A DNA stretch of 64,000 bases from Myotis daubentonii (taxonomy: Eukaryota; Chordata; Mammalia; Chiroptera; Vespertilionidae). The first letter of the stretch is position 1. Each line of letters opens with the position of its first letter. Positions 33,896 to 44,950 of the stretch are shown in pieces. The notes below the pieces were generated by a model. The model searched no databases and was not told the origin of the DNA. It saw only the letters and a program-made list of their open reading frames with translations. Both the position numbers and the translations under genes were made by a program. The DNA is taken from positions 67,964,787 through 68,028,786 of the forward strand of contig NC_081842.1 of NCBI RefSeq assembly GCF_963259705.1. The letters run 5' to 3'.

Positions 33896-35675
33896 GGCTT
33901 TCTCTAACCAAAATTGATAATGGGGCAGAGACAGAGGAAGATAGAGGCTATTTACCACTGTCTTTAACCCTTCCCCAACCCCTGTGGTAGGTACCCTGTT
34001 ATGAACACTGGGAGTCACACTGATGACTCTGGAAGTAGAAGGGTGAGGCAAGGTGGCATATAGGTCTATTTGTTGTAGAGTGACTGCCTCCAGAAGTTTT
34101 CTGCCTCCTTGCATTTTTCAGTCTTTAATTTCAGGCTATTTTTCACATAATACTTTCAGCCATTGGGATACCTGAACTATGCTCTCTTCAAAAACAGGAG
34201 ATAGTTTGGGGCTTACAATGATAAAGGCTTCACAGTCTTGGTGACAGTAAAATCGATTTTTACTTTTTTCATAATCATTTTTTTAAGAACAGGTTATTTT
34301 TACTCGAAAGCAGTTAAGGGGTCTAAATGGCATCTACAATTGCTTATATTCTGTAATGATCTTGCCCTATGTAGGATATAGTCACAATGTATGTGTGCAT
34401 TTATTTATTAGATATGTATGTTTCTGAATATAGAAAGGACATAGGGTGAGTTTTATTTTTATGTCTCAGAGTTTGAACTAGAGTTGGATTGAATAAAATG
34501 TTGATTGAACCAGTTGAATTTATTGATAAACAATAGTGTATATGTAGATGTAGAGATTTGTGTTTCTTTGAATGCTTTTTCCACTTTAGTTACAAGCTAT
34601 GAATAAGGAAGGGTTGCATGAGATATTAATTCTCCAAACTCAACATTTCAATGAAGTTAAGCTTTTAAGGAAATATTTCATTAATGTCCTTGGTTAATTG
34701 AATCAGGGAAATATTATAGGCCAAACACAATTATAATTAAGGCATCCTCCTTCATTTAGAGGTAGCTGCTAAAGGAACATAATGAAAAAAAAATGAGGGT
34801 TTTTGTTTTGTTTTTGTGGCAAATATCATGGGATTCTTAGAAGCTGGGTTTAATTTTCCTGTTAAGTGGTAAAAACAGAACTTCTACAAGTTTCTTTGAC
34901 CTGCCCATGATCATGTGGTATGCCTAAGGAGGAGTCTGCAGCTATTCTAGGTACCAGTGTGTACTATTTACCTAGTTCACTTCCCTTGTATTTGCAGAAG
35001 TCAATTTGGTCTCAACTTCACTGGTTTGCCTACTTTTTTGGGTAAATAACCCCAAAGTGGGCCCTGAATCATACTTGCCTCAGAATATTGGAGTGCATGC
35101 TATGACCTCCTGTGCGTCCTCAGAGAAAAAGGAGAAAGCACCCTGAAACATCCTAATGAGTTGGCACAGGCCACGAAATATGGCCCTGTTGAGAGGGGGA
35201 ATTTCATTGAGACTTCTGAAGGAAGGGGATGTATTATTGTTCTAATTTCAACATAGTCAGTGAGGAGGGTGTTGGCTGGATATCAGATAAGGAAATGAAA
35301 TCAGTCATGAAAAAAAAACCCACATCAGAAATCCAACCACATCTATCCTAACTCATTTGAATTTTATAAAACAGCTCTTACAAAGTAACTGGATAAGTTT
35401 CAACATTGCATTCATATCCACCTAGTGAACCAATGACTGGGATCAGAATGCCTTTCAGCTCCACCATCAGAGAAATAAGGGCATTCCAAACTTTATTCCA
35501 GCCAAATGACTTGTGGTGTGAGCCAAGAAGAAACCCAGAAAGGAAAGCTGAGCCTGGCCCTCATCAGCAGCATGCTGCCTGCTTCAAAGAAACTCCAAGC
35601 AGCCAACAGTAAAACTTGACATAAGCCAGAGGGTTATCTCAGTGACCTTCACTTAGACCTGGCTTGGAGGGTGTA
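33896..35675. other. Unique sequence, no gene recognised
   Basis: No coding exon or named repeat supported. Confidence 0.45.
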
Positions 35676-35849
35676 CCTAGATCAATAAAGTTAAAATGAT
35701 ACAAAATATGTTTTCTGACTATAGTGGGATAAAATTAGAAATCAATAACAGTAATAAATTGTGCAAATTAAACAATAGTTCTAAATAACCAATGAGTCAA
35801 AAACTATCAAAACTGACTCAAAAAGGAACACAAAAAATCTGAACTAGTG

Positions 35850-35990
35850 TTTAACTGGGGAACTTATATGCATATATGGACACAGACAATAGGCCTGAAG
35901 GGCAGGTGAGAGGTGGAGAGAGTCAATGGGAAAAAACAAACAAACAAACAAGGAACATCTGTAATACTTTCAACAATAAAGAAATAAAAC
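35850..35990 (+). mobile_element. Short L1 3' UTR insertion
   Basis: 'gaacttatatgcatatatgg', 'acacagacaataggcctgaa', 'gagtcaatgggaaaa', 'aatactttcaacaataaaga' match the terminal segment at 63419-63575. A (CAAA)n stretch is included. Confidence 0.75.
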
Positions 35991-36639
35991 TGAACCAATC
36001 TATAACAAGTGAAGAGATTGAGTCAGTAATTAAAAACCTCCTAACAAAGAAAAGCTTTAAAAATTTAAAACCATCCAAACAAAGATGGCTTCACTAGTGA
36101 ATTCTACTAAGTATTTAAAGAAAAAATTAACAGCAATCCTCTCAAACTCTCTCATAGAGGAGGAGGGAATACTCAGCTCATTCGATGATACCAAAAACCA
36201 TAAAAAGACATTATTTTTAAAAAAGAAAAGTATAAAACAATATCCCTCATGAATATAAATGCAAAAATGCTAAACAAAATATTAGCAAAATGAATCCAAC
36301 AATATGTAAAAGGGGTAATATACTTTAACCAAGTTGTGTTTATCTAATGAGTGTAGTGCTAGCTTAACATTCAGTCAACATAATTAACCATATTAACAAC
36401 TAAAAATGGAAAACAAACTGTGTAGTAACAATTGGATATTTTTATGCAAAAAATAAATAAAACAGCAAAATAAGTTTGATCCATAACTCACATTAACTCA
36501 AGATAGATCCTAGGTCTAAATGTAAGACCAAAACTACAAACCTTCTAGTTAAAACAGAAAAATAAATCATTGGTACCTCGGGTTAGACCACAATTTCTTT
36601 TACCCAACACCAAATCCACTCTCCACAAAAGATAAACAA

Positions 36640-36692
36640 GCCCTGCCCATGGCTCAGCTGGTTGAAGCATTGTCCTGTGAACCAAAATATAC
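36640..36692 (+). mobile_element. Truncated tRNA-like SINE head
   Basis: 'gcccatggctcagctggttg' followed by 'cattgtcctgtgaacc' is the 5' tRNA-like part of a bat SINE; the B box and body are missing. Confidence 0.6.
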
Positions 36693-37455
36693 CCTCAGGT
36701 GAGGATTATAAAAAATATAAATTGAAGTTAATGAACATTTTAAATGTCTGCTCTTTTAAGAGAATGAAATGTTAAGCCATAGATGTGGGTGAAATATTTA
36801 CAAAGAATATATCTGAAAAAAGACTTCTATCTTGAATATACAAAGAATTCTCAAAAGTCAATAATATAAAAACCAACTACCCAATTAAAAAAAATAGCAA
36901 AATACTTGAACAGACACATTGCTTCATTAAAGAAGATATATTACAAGTAAGTAAATGACAAGATACTCACCATTGTTAGACATTAGGAAAATGAAAATCA
37001 CACTGTACACCCATTGGATAGCTAAAATTATTAAGACTGACCATATCAAGTGTTCATGAAGATGTTGAGGAACTGCTGGTGGGGATGGAAAAATGACACA
37101 GCTACTTTGGAAAACAGTTTAGCAGTTACTTCAAAGGTAAAAGTGTGTCTACTTTATAATCTAGTCATTTCTCTCTTAGATATTTACACGAGAGAAAAAA
37201 AAACCTATGTCCACACAAAAACATATATACACACTCATAGCAGCTACATTTGTAGTAACCCAAACTTCAAACACCCAAATATCAAAAAAAGGTGAATAGA
37301 TAAATTGCAGTATAGCCATACAATGGAATACTACTTGCTCAGCAATAAAAAGGAATGAACTATTGATAAACACAGCAACATGGATGGATATTAGAATAAT
37401 TACCAAAAGAAGACAGACCAAAGAGCTCATACTGTATGATCTTATTTATATAAAA

Positions 37456-38108
37456 CTAGGGGCTCAGTGCACGAATTTGTGCACCTTGAAAGGAACTGTG
37501 GGCCGTAAGGTCCTGGTAGGCACAGGGGCAGGTCTTGGCCTATCCTCCATGCCCCCAGCCGGCCCCTCCTGCCATGGTCCCCAGTCACCTGGCTGCCGGC
37601 AGCCCCACTTCCATTGCTGCTCCCACTCACTGACCATGCCAGCCCTGCTCGCACCTGCTGATGGCATGGAGCAATTGGGGCCAGCACCAGAAGCAGGTGT
37701 GAGTGGCGGCTGCTGCCCCAATTGCCCCTCAGGAGCGGGTGGAGGTGGAGAAGCCCTCAGGGGAGATCAGGGCTGACAGCCACCACTTGCACCTGTTGAT
37801 GGTGCTGAGTGATTGGGACTGGTGCCAGGCACCGGCAGCGGGTGCAAGCAGTGGCTCTGGTGCTGGGCAAGACTGCAGTGCGCAGGAGCAAAGAATTTTC
37901 AATAACCACCAGAGGCTTGCCCTGATGACAGCAACCGGTGCCCAGCCTTGGTCTTGCGCCCCCCCCCCTCACCTGTTCCACCATCCCACCGTGGTCAACG
38001 CCCACCATATTCCACACATGCTCCCTGATGGTCAGCACACATAGTGACTGGCTGTTCAGTTGTTCCACCATTCAGTCTATTTGCATATTAGCCTTTTATT
38101 ATATAGGA
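37456..38108 (-). mobile_element. Long HeliBat (653 bp) with internal duplication
   Basis: It runs from CTAG (37456-37459) with hairpin 'gtgcacgaatttgtgcac' to TCCTATATAATAAAAGGC-type 5' end (38108), between A (37455) and T (38109). It is longer than the other copies. The extra GC-rich centre contains two related units at about 37651-37712 and 37789-37852 ('gcacctg-tgatgg' start). It is non-coding as far as I can tell, although several frames stay open because of GC content. The central sequence is either captured host DNA or an expanded HeliBat subfamily. It interrupts the old L1. Confidence 0.9.
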
Positions 38109-38261
38109 TTCTAAAAAATGTACACTAATCTACAACAGAAGCAAACTTTGCAGGTAATAAGAAGGGGAGGGGAGTGTGAAGTATTGAGGGACACTAAAGG
38201 CCACAGGAAATTTTGGGGGTGATATATAGATTTACTCTTTGATTTAGATGATGGTTTTATG

Positions 38262-38310
<49 letters not shown>

Positions 38311-38335
38311 CATATTATATAATCTCATATATATA
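38262..38335. repeat. (TA)n microsatellite in L1 3' UTR
   Basis: About 18 uninterrupted TA units, then a degraded TA-rich tail. Confidence 0.9.
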
Positions 38336-38559
38336 TATTTGTATACATATCTGTGTATTTGAGGATTATATTATCCAAATTTATGAAATTGCATACTTTA
38401 AATAGGTGCAATTTATTGTAAGTCAATTATATCTCAAAACAAAAGTTTTTAAAATAGCAAAGAAGTATGACTATGGATTGAATAAAAAGAAACTAAATCT
38501 AGTGCTAAAAAATTTTTAGTATTGTGGCTAAATTCCCTTCCTCTTCCTAGTATTAAATA

Positions 38560-38830
38560 ATAATAAATAGGAATAATTAGTGAAGGCTTACCATGAACTA
38601 GGCATAATTTTAAGTACTTTGCATCTATTAGTTTGTTTAATACCCACAACATACCTGTGAGGCAGATAAACTCATTATAACATTTTATAGTTAGACAAAC
38701 TGAGGCATGGATAGACTTACTCAAGGACACTGGTGAAATTAGCCAAGCCAGGGTTTAAATCCAGACTACCTGGCTCTAGCATGTTCACTCCTGCACACCG
38801 CACTATGTATAGACCTCTCAGACAAAGCTC
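38560..38830 (-). mobile_element. MIR SINE, near full length
   Basis: Antisense MIR in order: 'accatgaactaggcataatt', 'tgtgaggcagataaactcat', 'agacaaactgaggcatggat', 'ccaagccagggtttaaatcc', 'ctacctggctctagcatg'. Confidence 0.8.
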
Positions 38831-40450
38831 TCAAATGGTTGTGAACTGTGCTTACTGACTTAAAGTAGAAATATTAGGAGTAGGAGGGACACCTTCAGGG
38901 AACCAGAAAGGAGGCCGAATGCGGTCCAGAAAGAGTCACCCAACTAGTCTAGATCTGGCTGTACGCCTGTCCTGCAAGGCCCCACCTGGGTCTGTGCTTG
39001 ATATGTTACCAAATGTGCCAATTGTTTTAGCTGAGACCTTAACTCTTTCCTTCACTTGTGCAGGTTGATTGTTTCTGTACCAGGTTAACCTTGATGCTCA
39101 AGGCCCTTCACAGCTTTCACAAGAAATTCAACCACACTAAGCACATATGGAATTTTGTTTGTAGTTTTCATGAAGATCTGGGGATTCATGAGAAAGAGCC
39201 ACACCTCCCAGCACACAGCATTTACTCAGTTCCTCCACCTCATGTCACCACTGACTTCTCTGTGCCTCTCTTTCTTTCCCCAGCCCATCTCTATCATCAC
39301 TTCTCACATTTGCCCTGAAATGCTTGGTACCAGTCTTCCTTTTATTTTCTTTGTTTTAAGGTTTCCACTTAAAACCTTGACTATGGCTTTTACGCTCTTC
39401 TTAAGCCTATCAAAGCCATTTCTCTCTTAGGAAATCCACATGTCAGCTGCTAAGAAAATTAAGTTGCCTCCATATCCTGACAGAAGCTCTCCACCCAGCT
39501 TTCCAAGGCTGACCTGACCATGTGTTGCTGCTGTGACCACATCTAAGAGCAAAGCATGGAGAACAGGCAGGGACCTTCCTTCCATATAGAACCTCAGCCC
39601 TTGGGTGTTGAAGCAAAGGTCAAAACTCAATGCACCCCTCAGGAATCCCACCACGTTTTCTCGAACTGATGCCAGGTATCCCTGGTGACTAGTGGGCTCA
39701 CTGTTGTGTGGTTCTGTTAGGGAGGAGGTAGAAAGGCTTCCACACTTCGCCTCTCCCCACAAGCTTGTACAGCTGCCTCGCTTGGGCTTGCACAACATAC
39801 TTTCAAATGTGAAGGAGGCGTTGACAGAAGGGAGCAATTATAACCGGAGTCTCCAAGGGCGGGAAAAACAGAACTAGGGTGATCTCAGTCACGATGAGAT
39901 CGCCCCTGCCACCCGCTCTGTGACTGCAGGTGGGAGAGCACCGGGTGGACAGGGAGGAAGGGAGAGCCATAGGCGTCTCTCCAACAGTTGGCACAGTGCG
40001 AAGCGTGGGAGCAGAATAAACACGGCGCAAGGAAGTGAAATCCCCTGATGGGACAGTCTTTGCTGTGCGGCCCCCTCACTCCAGTGATGACTAAGCCGAT
40101 TCTTTCGTGGCACATGCATTTTCAAATGGAGAGCAGCAGTTTGGGTTTTAGAGAGAAGGAGGGAGGGACAGGCCACAGAGCTCCTCCACAAGAGCAGCGG
40201 TGTGTGGGGGTGAGGGGGTGGGGTTGGCGAAGAGATCTGCAGACATGTCTTTCAAATAGCAATCACAGTGTTTTACAAAGCCCTGAATTAGCTGCCAACA
40301 CGTGTTTAAAAAGGGATTATTCTACATTAAAAAATCAGAATTCATGAAAATCCGCTCATCTGGCAAATGCATCGGTATTATTTTCATAGCTTCCTCAAAG
40401 GTCTCCTTGCTTACAATCTGATTTGAACCCAGAAGCCAGAGGTATCCTTT
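38831..40450. other. Repeat-poor, relatively GC/CpG-rich stretch; no gene proven
   Basis: Between about 39680 and 40240 the DNA is richer in G+C and CpG than its neighbours ('gatgagatcgcccctgccac', 'gtgcgaagcgtgggagcaga', 'cggcgcaaggaagtg') and has no repeat I can name. Open frames on the minus strand (39427-39837, 39889-40191) do not resemble known proteins. It could be regulatory or an unrecognised exon. I cannot decide from sequence alone. Confidence 0.4.
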
Positions 40451-40454
40451 TACA

Positions 40455-40560
40455 TGTAAATCAAATCATGTCACTTCACTGATCAAAAATTTCCCATGAT
40501 GTTTCTCATCTCATCTAGAGTAAAAACCAGAGTCCAGAAAGACTCTTCTCTTTGCTCTTG
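40455..40560 (+). mobile_element. L2 LINE relic
   Basis: 'aatcaaatcatgtcacttca', 'gatcaaaaatttcccatgat', 'ctagagtaaaaaccagagtc' follow L2 sequence. It probably joins 40770-40945, split by a MIR. Confidence 0.65.
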
Positions 40561-40604
40561 CCTCTTCTCTTCCTCCTTTTCCTCCACCCCGCCGCCCCCC
40601 CCCC

Positions 40605-40768
40605 TTCATACAGATTCAAATCCTGGCTTTATTTTCCGTGTGTTGTTGGGTAAATAGCTAGTCTATTCTCACTTCCTCAACTGTCGAATGAAGCTAATAA
40701 TCATATCTTGCTCTTAGGATTGTTACAGGCAAAATAAGTTAATATTGTAAATGCCCTTAAAACAGTAA
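40605..40768 (+). mobile_element. MIR SINE relic
   Basis: 'gattcaaatcctggctttat', 'gggtaaatagctagtctatt', 'cctcaactgtcgaatgaagc', 'ttaggattgttacaggcaaa' are MIR landmarks. Confidence 0.75.
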
Positions 40769-40769
40769 G

Positions 40770-40945
40770 AACAACCCTGTGGCTCCCCTGCTCCAGCCGT
40801 GCTGGCTTCTTGATGTTCCTCAGACAAGCCAGGCTGTGCCTGCCTGAGTGCCTTTGCAAATGCTGCTCTCTCTGCCAGCCTGGCTTCCACACACCCCACC
40901 GAGATTTAGCCCCTCGCCTCCTTCAGGCCTTATTTGCTGGTACTT
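40770..40945 (+). mobile_element. L2 LINE relic
   Basis: 'cctgctccagccgtgctggc', 'cttgatgttcctcagacaag', 'gcctttgcaaatgctgctct', 'gcctccttcaggccttattt' match L2 3' sequence. Confidence 0.7.
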
Positions 40946-41253
40946 GGGATGAATCAAAAAATTAAAAATTAAAATCAGAAGTGAAAAAAAAAGCCAGTCA
41001 GGAAGAGATGAAATGAGTATTGATTGAATTCAGTAATGAAATGGAAGAAAAAGACAAAGTTACCTCAAAATGAAAACTACATTACAAGTTAATTGAAGGA
41101 GAAGAGAATCAAATAAAAATTTAACAAGCATTGAAAAAAAGACTGAAACATAACTAAGAGAATTGTGATGTACAATACTTTTTTTCTAGAAAATTATGAC
41201 GACACCTCAGGTTATAAACGAGGTATGGATCAGCACTGTCTATGTTCCCTCCA

Positions 41254-41324
41254 CTCACCAAAGCAGATTCAGAGAGATACAAGCTGCCAACGGATGCAAA
41301 TGAAGGCCATATCAAAAAGTGGTC
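41254..41324 (+). repeat. Diverged direct repeat, copy 1
   Basis: Shares 'ctcaccaaag', 'gcaaatgaag-ccatat' and 'tcaaaaagt-gtc' with 42151-42222 in the same order and spacing. Confidence 0.65.
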
Positions 41325-41709
41325 GTTCTTTGGTAAATAATTAGAATTGAGCAAATTATTGTTCTAGATTTTTTTCTGTCTGTGCATCCAAGCCCAGCTT
41401 GTCACCTCCCAGGCATCAGAAAGCCTTTTAGCCAATATTTCCAATCCGCTTCTTTCCTGACGGGTCCTGTTGGCCCTGTGGCCATCCAGGAAGCAAAGCA
41501 CCAGCACCGCCCTGTCCTTGCCTCCAGGAAAGGCTGAGACCAGCCATCCCCAGGCTCCCCACACTTTCCAGGAAGCAGATCGGTGCCTCCTGTCAGGCTC
41601 CCTCACTCCATCTCCATCTTTCTCCCTCCCCTCCAATCTCCAGGTCTTCCTTTGACCCTTTCCTTCTATGTCTCATCAACATGCCAGCCATTATAAGTAC
41701 TTGGTATTA

Positions 41710-41745
<36 letters not shown>

Positions 41746-42150
41746 GGAATTCTGAACAATTTTATGTTGTTGTTTTTTCTTATTTCCAGAGAACTTTCAA
41801 CACTTGTAAATGGAGACTTTAGTGTAAGTACCTTAAATAAATATCACCTCTTCAGAGACAATGAGAGCATGGGGGAGGGGTGCTCCCCACATTTCCTCCT
41901 GGGTCCTGGGGCACTGCGGCTAAGTTAAAAGGTCTCTTTTAGGCAGTGTGGGAGGTTGTTTGTATCTTGTGCCCCATCCTACCCCTGGCCACTCCTGTGC
42001 TGGGCTCCACAGCACCAGGTATTGTAGAGCTACATAGGGAGGCCCAATCCAAACTACAGGAAAATAAGAAGACATTTCCTCTTTCTCCTAGCATGAACTC
42101 TCCTCCCCAATTTATCCTGAAGAAGTGGGCACAAGTCTGAGAGACCCAAT

Positions 42151-42222
42151 CTCACCAAAGTGGACTCAGATATATAAGCTAGCAAGGGGTGCAAATGAAG
42201 GTCATATGATCAAAAAGTTGTC
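42151..42222 (+). repeat. Diverged direct repeat, copy 2
   Basis: Same order of blocks as 41254-41324, about 900 bp away. Either an old local duplication or two members of an unnamed repeat family. Confidence 0.65.
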
Positions 42223-43335
42223 AAAATACTAAAAACCTCAGGATGGGGAAAGGGAACAAAAATATAGGAAGAAAATGTCTCAAAACATTTGTGCAGATTT
42301 TGTTTGATGTCATTTGAATTTGAGCTGGAGGAAGAGTGCGAGGGTAGACTAACTGGCTTCCCCTTAGCAGACTTTATTTTATTTTACATTTTTTTAGAGG
42401 AAGGAGGAGGACTTATGGAATGCACATGTGGACTAAAATTATTGTTATTTTTTAGGAAGCTTATCTGCTAGAGCCCTTCTCTGCCCCTTCAAATCAACCA
42501 GGTCACTGTTTTGCTAACAGGTTTTTAGGGTGGAAAGAGTTCTGTGAATTTGTTCCCGAATAGACAGTGTCAATGTAACTGAGACTCACTCTTTGATTAC
42601 AGTTTTCCTTCCACCTGAAACAAAACCAACTTCCCCATTCTGTCACATCCCTCCCTGTTCTGTCCTCTCTTTTAACTAGAAGCTGGGTTCTGGGGCCAGA
42701 GTGGGAGGAAGTGAGCCGGCTCAGTGTTCCCACCCAAATGGACCCTAACGAGCGTGGGTGGTCAGGACGGTCATTGTCCTGCACACCGGCTCTGGCTTGT
42801 GGTGGAAGGAAGAGGGAGCGTGAGGCATGGTGCCAGGGAGGAGGATAAATGAATGAGGCCAAACATAAAGGACATTCTTGAATGTTTTTTAATTAAAATG
42901 GAAGTTTACACACATATGTTGATTCTGTAATTACAAATTCTAGAGACATCTTAAATTTGAACATTTTCACATCTGAAGGCCATGTTAGGATTCATATTTG
43001 GAGTTATGCAAAGTGCCACTTCCCCCAATTTCCTGTTCAACTTTAATACTACTGCAACCCGTGGTTATTTAACATGTCTCTACTTCAGTTTTGACTTTTG
43101 AAATTAGACATATTTGTAAATATAAAATAAACTGCTTTTAAAACCTGGAAGTGAATGCCTTTCAGCCTGTCATCCACATTGAGAATATCCAGGTTTCTGG
43201 GGCATCTCTGTGCATGTCCCCACTGCCTTCAGCTTTCACCCTCTGTCCCATGTGCATACTTGCCCACTTCTACTCTCTCCTGCTGCTCCTGGATGAAGTC
43301 TGGCTGCTGTTCACAAATATGGTGTGCAGTGGAAT

Positions 43336-43495
43336 AGTGGTTAAGACCACATTCTGAAGGCTGACCGCCTGAGATTACATCGTGGCTTTGACACTTCTTA
43401 GCTGTGGGTCTTAATCTTTCTGTTCTGTATTTGCTCATCTTTCATCTAGGGGATAATTTAACTTATCTCATAAGGATATTGTAAGGAAAAATAAC

Positions 43496-43561
<66 letters not shown>

Positions 43562-43620
43562 AAGCACCCAGAACAGGGCTTGGCAATATTATGTGAATGT
43601 TAGAGATGGTTACTTGCCAA
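43336..43620 (+). mobile_element. MIR SINE split by a hexanucleotide expansion
   Basis: MIR head and core ('ggaatagtggttaagaccac', 'tcttagctgtgggtcttaat', 'ctcataaggatattgtaagg') and tail ('aaagcacccagaacagggct') are separated by (TATATG)n. Confidence 0.8.
43497..43561. repeat. (TATATG)n microsatellite, ~11 units
   Basis: Perfect hexanucleotide repeat inside the MIR. Confidence 0.97.
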
Positions 43621-43814
43621 TCCTAGAGTTCATGTTATTCCTTTGTGAGCCCCTCTTGGGTTGCTTCACTTTCTGATAATTTACCCCCTCCTGCCCCCCG
43701 TTACTTTTACCCACAGGTAAATCTCTTGCTTCTGAAACCATTGTCTGTGCTATGTACTTTATACAACATAGCCTTCATAACAGTGTTGTTGTTTTCTTAG
43801 GTACCTTTCCTCTG

Positions 43815-43930
43815 CTTCAATTAGAGTGTAGTTTTCAAGGACAGTAATGCTGTTTTATGCATTTTTGTATCTTCTGTGTCCTGTACAGTGTTTTGTACAC
43901 ATAGGTCCTCAGCAATTTTTGTTCTTGGGA
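43815..43930 (+). mobile_element. L2 LINE 3' end relic
   Basis: 'tagagtgtagttttcaagga', 'tgcatttttgtatcttctgt', 'gtacacataggtcctcagca' follow the L2 3' end. Confidence 0.6.
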
Positions 43931-44825
43931 TTAGTGAAAACAGTGACAATGCAGAATTTGGAACAAGATCATGGCAGAAAAATGGAGAAACTCTATTTTG
44001 GGTGTGTTGGTTCTTATTCTAACACTGAAGAATCCAAACGATTTATGAAAGAAGGCAGAATGTTCATCCTTTCTGGGTTGGACAGGTGGCAATATCACAG
44101 TTTCCTTGGTTGATACCATGTGGGTTTTATTTGAAATGTTGCCTCTGCAAACCACATGGGGATTTTTGTTTATCCTCAATTTTATCTGTTAAGGTAAAGA
44201 TGCTGACATGCTTTAGCCAGTGCGGTTCCAATCCAGTGTTTCTCCCACAGCAGTCAGCTGGTCCCTCTGCAGAAAGTTCTTCAGGGCTTTGATGGGTGGG
44301 TTGCTTGGCACTTTGTCACCTCCCATGATTACCTAGAAGGCAGGGACTCTACATGGGCCAGTGTGACTGATACTCCTGCTGGAATCTGGCTGCTAGATGG
44401 TACAAAGGTAAGTGCAGAGGGCAGGTGGAGAGAGATATGCGTAAAGGTGGCCTCACACTCTCCTGCCAGGAGGAGGAGTCTCTTTAGGCTGACTCAGCTT
44501 AAAGGATGTGGGTTTGTCCTGGGCGAACTTGATGGGAAGAGTTTGCTCTAGTTCTGAGATCAGTTCTTGTAAAGTCATGCTAAAATTAATGTCTGTTGAA
44601 TAAAGAATGAGTCCATGAGTGAGTGGCCTTAAAAAACTGGGGCTTAGTTCCAGGCTCTCAGTTCGAAAATGTGAAATAGACTGCATTGGTCTGTGTGTTT
44701 GTGGCAGTGACTTAGGCCATGCCTGCAGTATCTCCTGAGTCTTAGCATGAAACGGCATCATAAACTTATGAGATCTTTCCACCCGGGGCTCTAACTTTAT
44801 ATAGATCGTTAATCCATTTTTAGAG
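43931..44825. other. No gene recognised
   Basis: Unique-looking sequence with short motif-free open frames on both strands. Confidence 0.45.
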
Positions 44826-44829
44826 TTAT

Positions 44830-44950
44830 CTAAGACACAAATGTGATCATGTTACACTTGCTCCTTCAATGGCTTGTTGCCACACTCAGAGAAATCCAAC
44901 ATACATGTGTACATGTTGTCATGGACTCCCTCACTAAGCTTGACTGTCAG
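44830..44950 (+). mobile_element. L2 LINE relic
   Basis: 'gtgatcatgttacacttgct', 'cttcaatggcttgttgccac', 'cagagaaatccaacat' resemble L2. Weak. Confidence 0.5.

Larger units (their letters stand above)
35680..38445 (+). mobile_element. Old L1 (ORF2 to 3' UTR), interrupted by L1 3' end and HeliBat
   Basis: The degenerate L1 holds the RT/thumb region ('aaacctcctaacaaag', 'gatggcttcactagtgaatt', 'gcaaaatgaatccaacaata'), then the C-terminal part ('aagatgttgaggaactgctg', 'caatggaatactacttgctc'), and the 3' end ('tgcatactttaaataggtgc', 'aagtcaattatatctcaaaa'). Insertions: a younger L1 3' UTR piece (35850-35990), a SINE head (36640-36692) and a HeliBat (37456-38108). Stops and indels throughout; inactive. 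Confidence 0.85.
40946..43335. other. No gene recognised; contains a diverged duplicate pair
   Basis: Mostly unique. It includes (CA)15 at about 41711-41741. Two related ~71-bp segments are listed separately. The open frames here lack motifs. Confidence 0.45.

Noticed and set aside
39427..39837. 136-codon minus-strand frame
   Set aside because: Resembles no protein that I know. Kept only as part of the CpG-richer stretch for follow-up.
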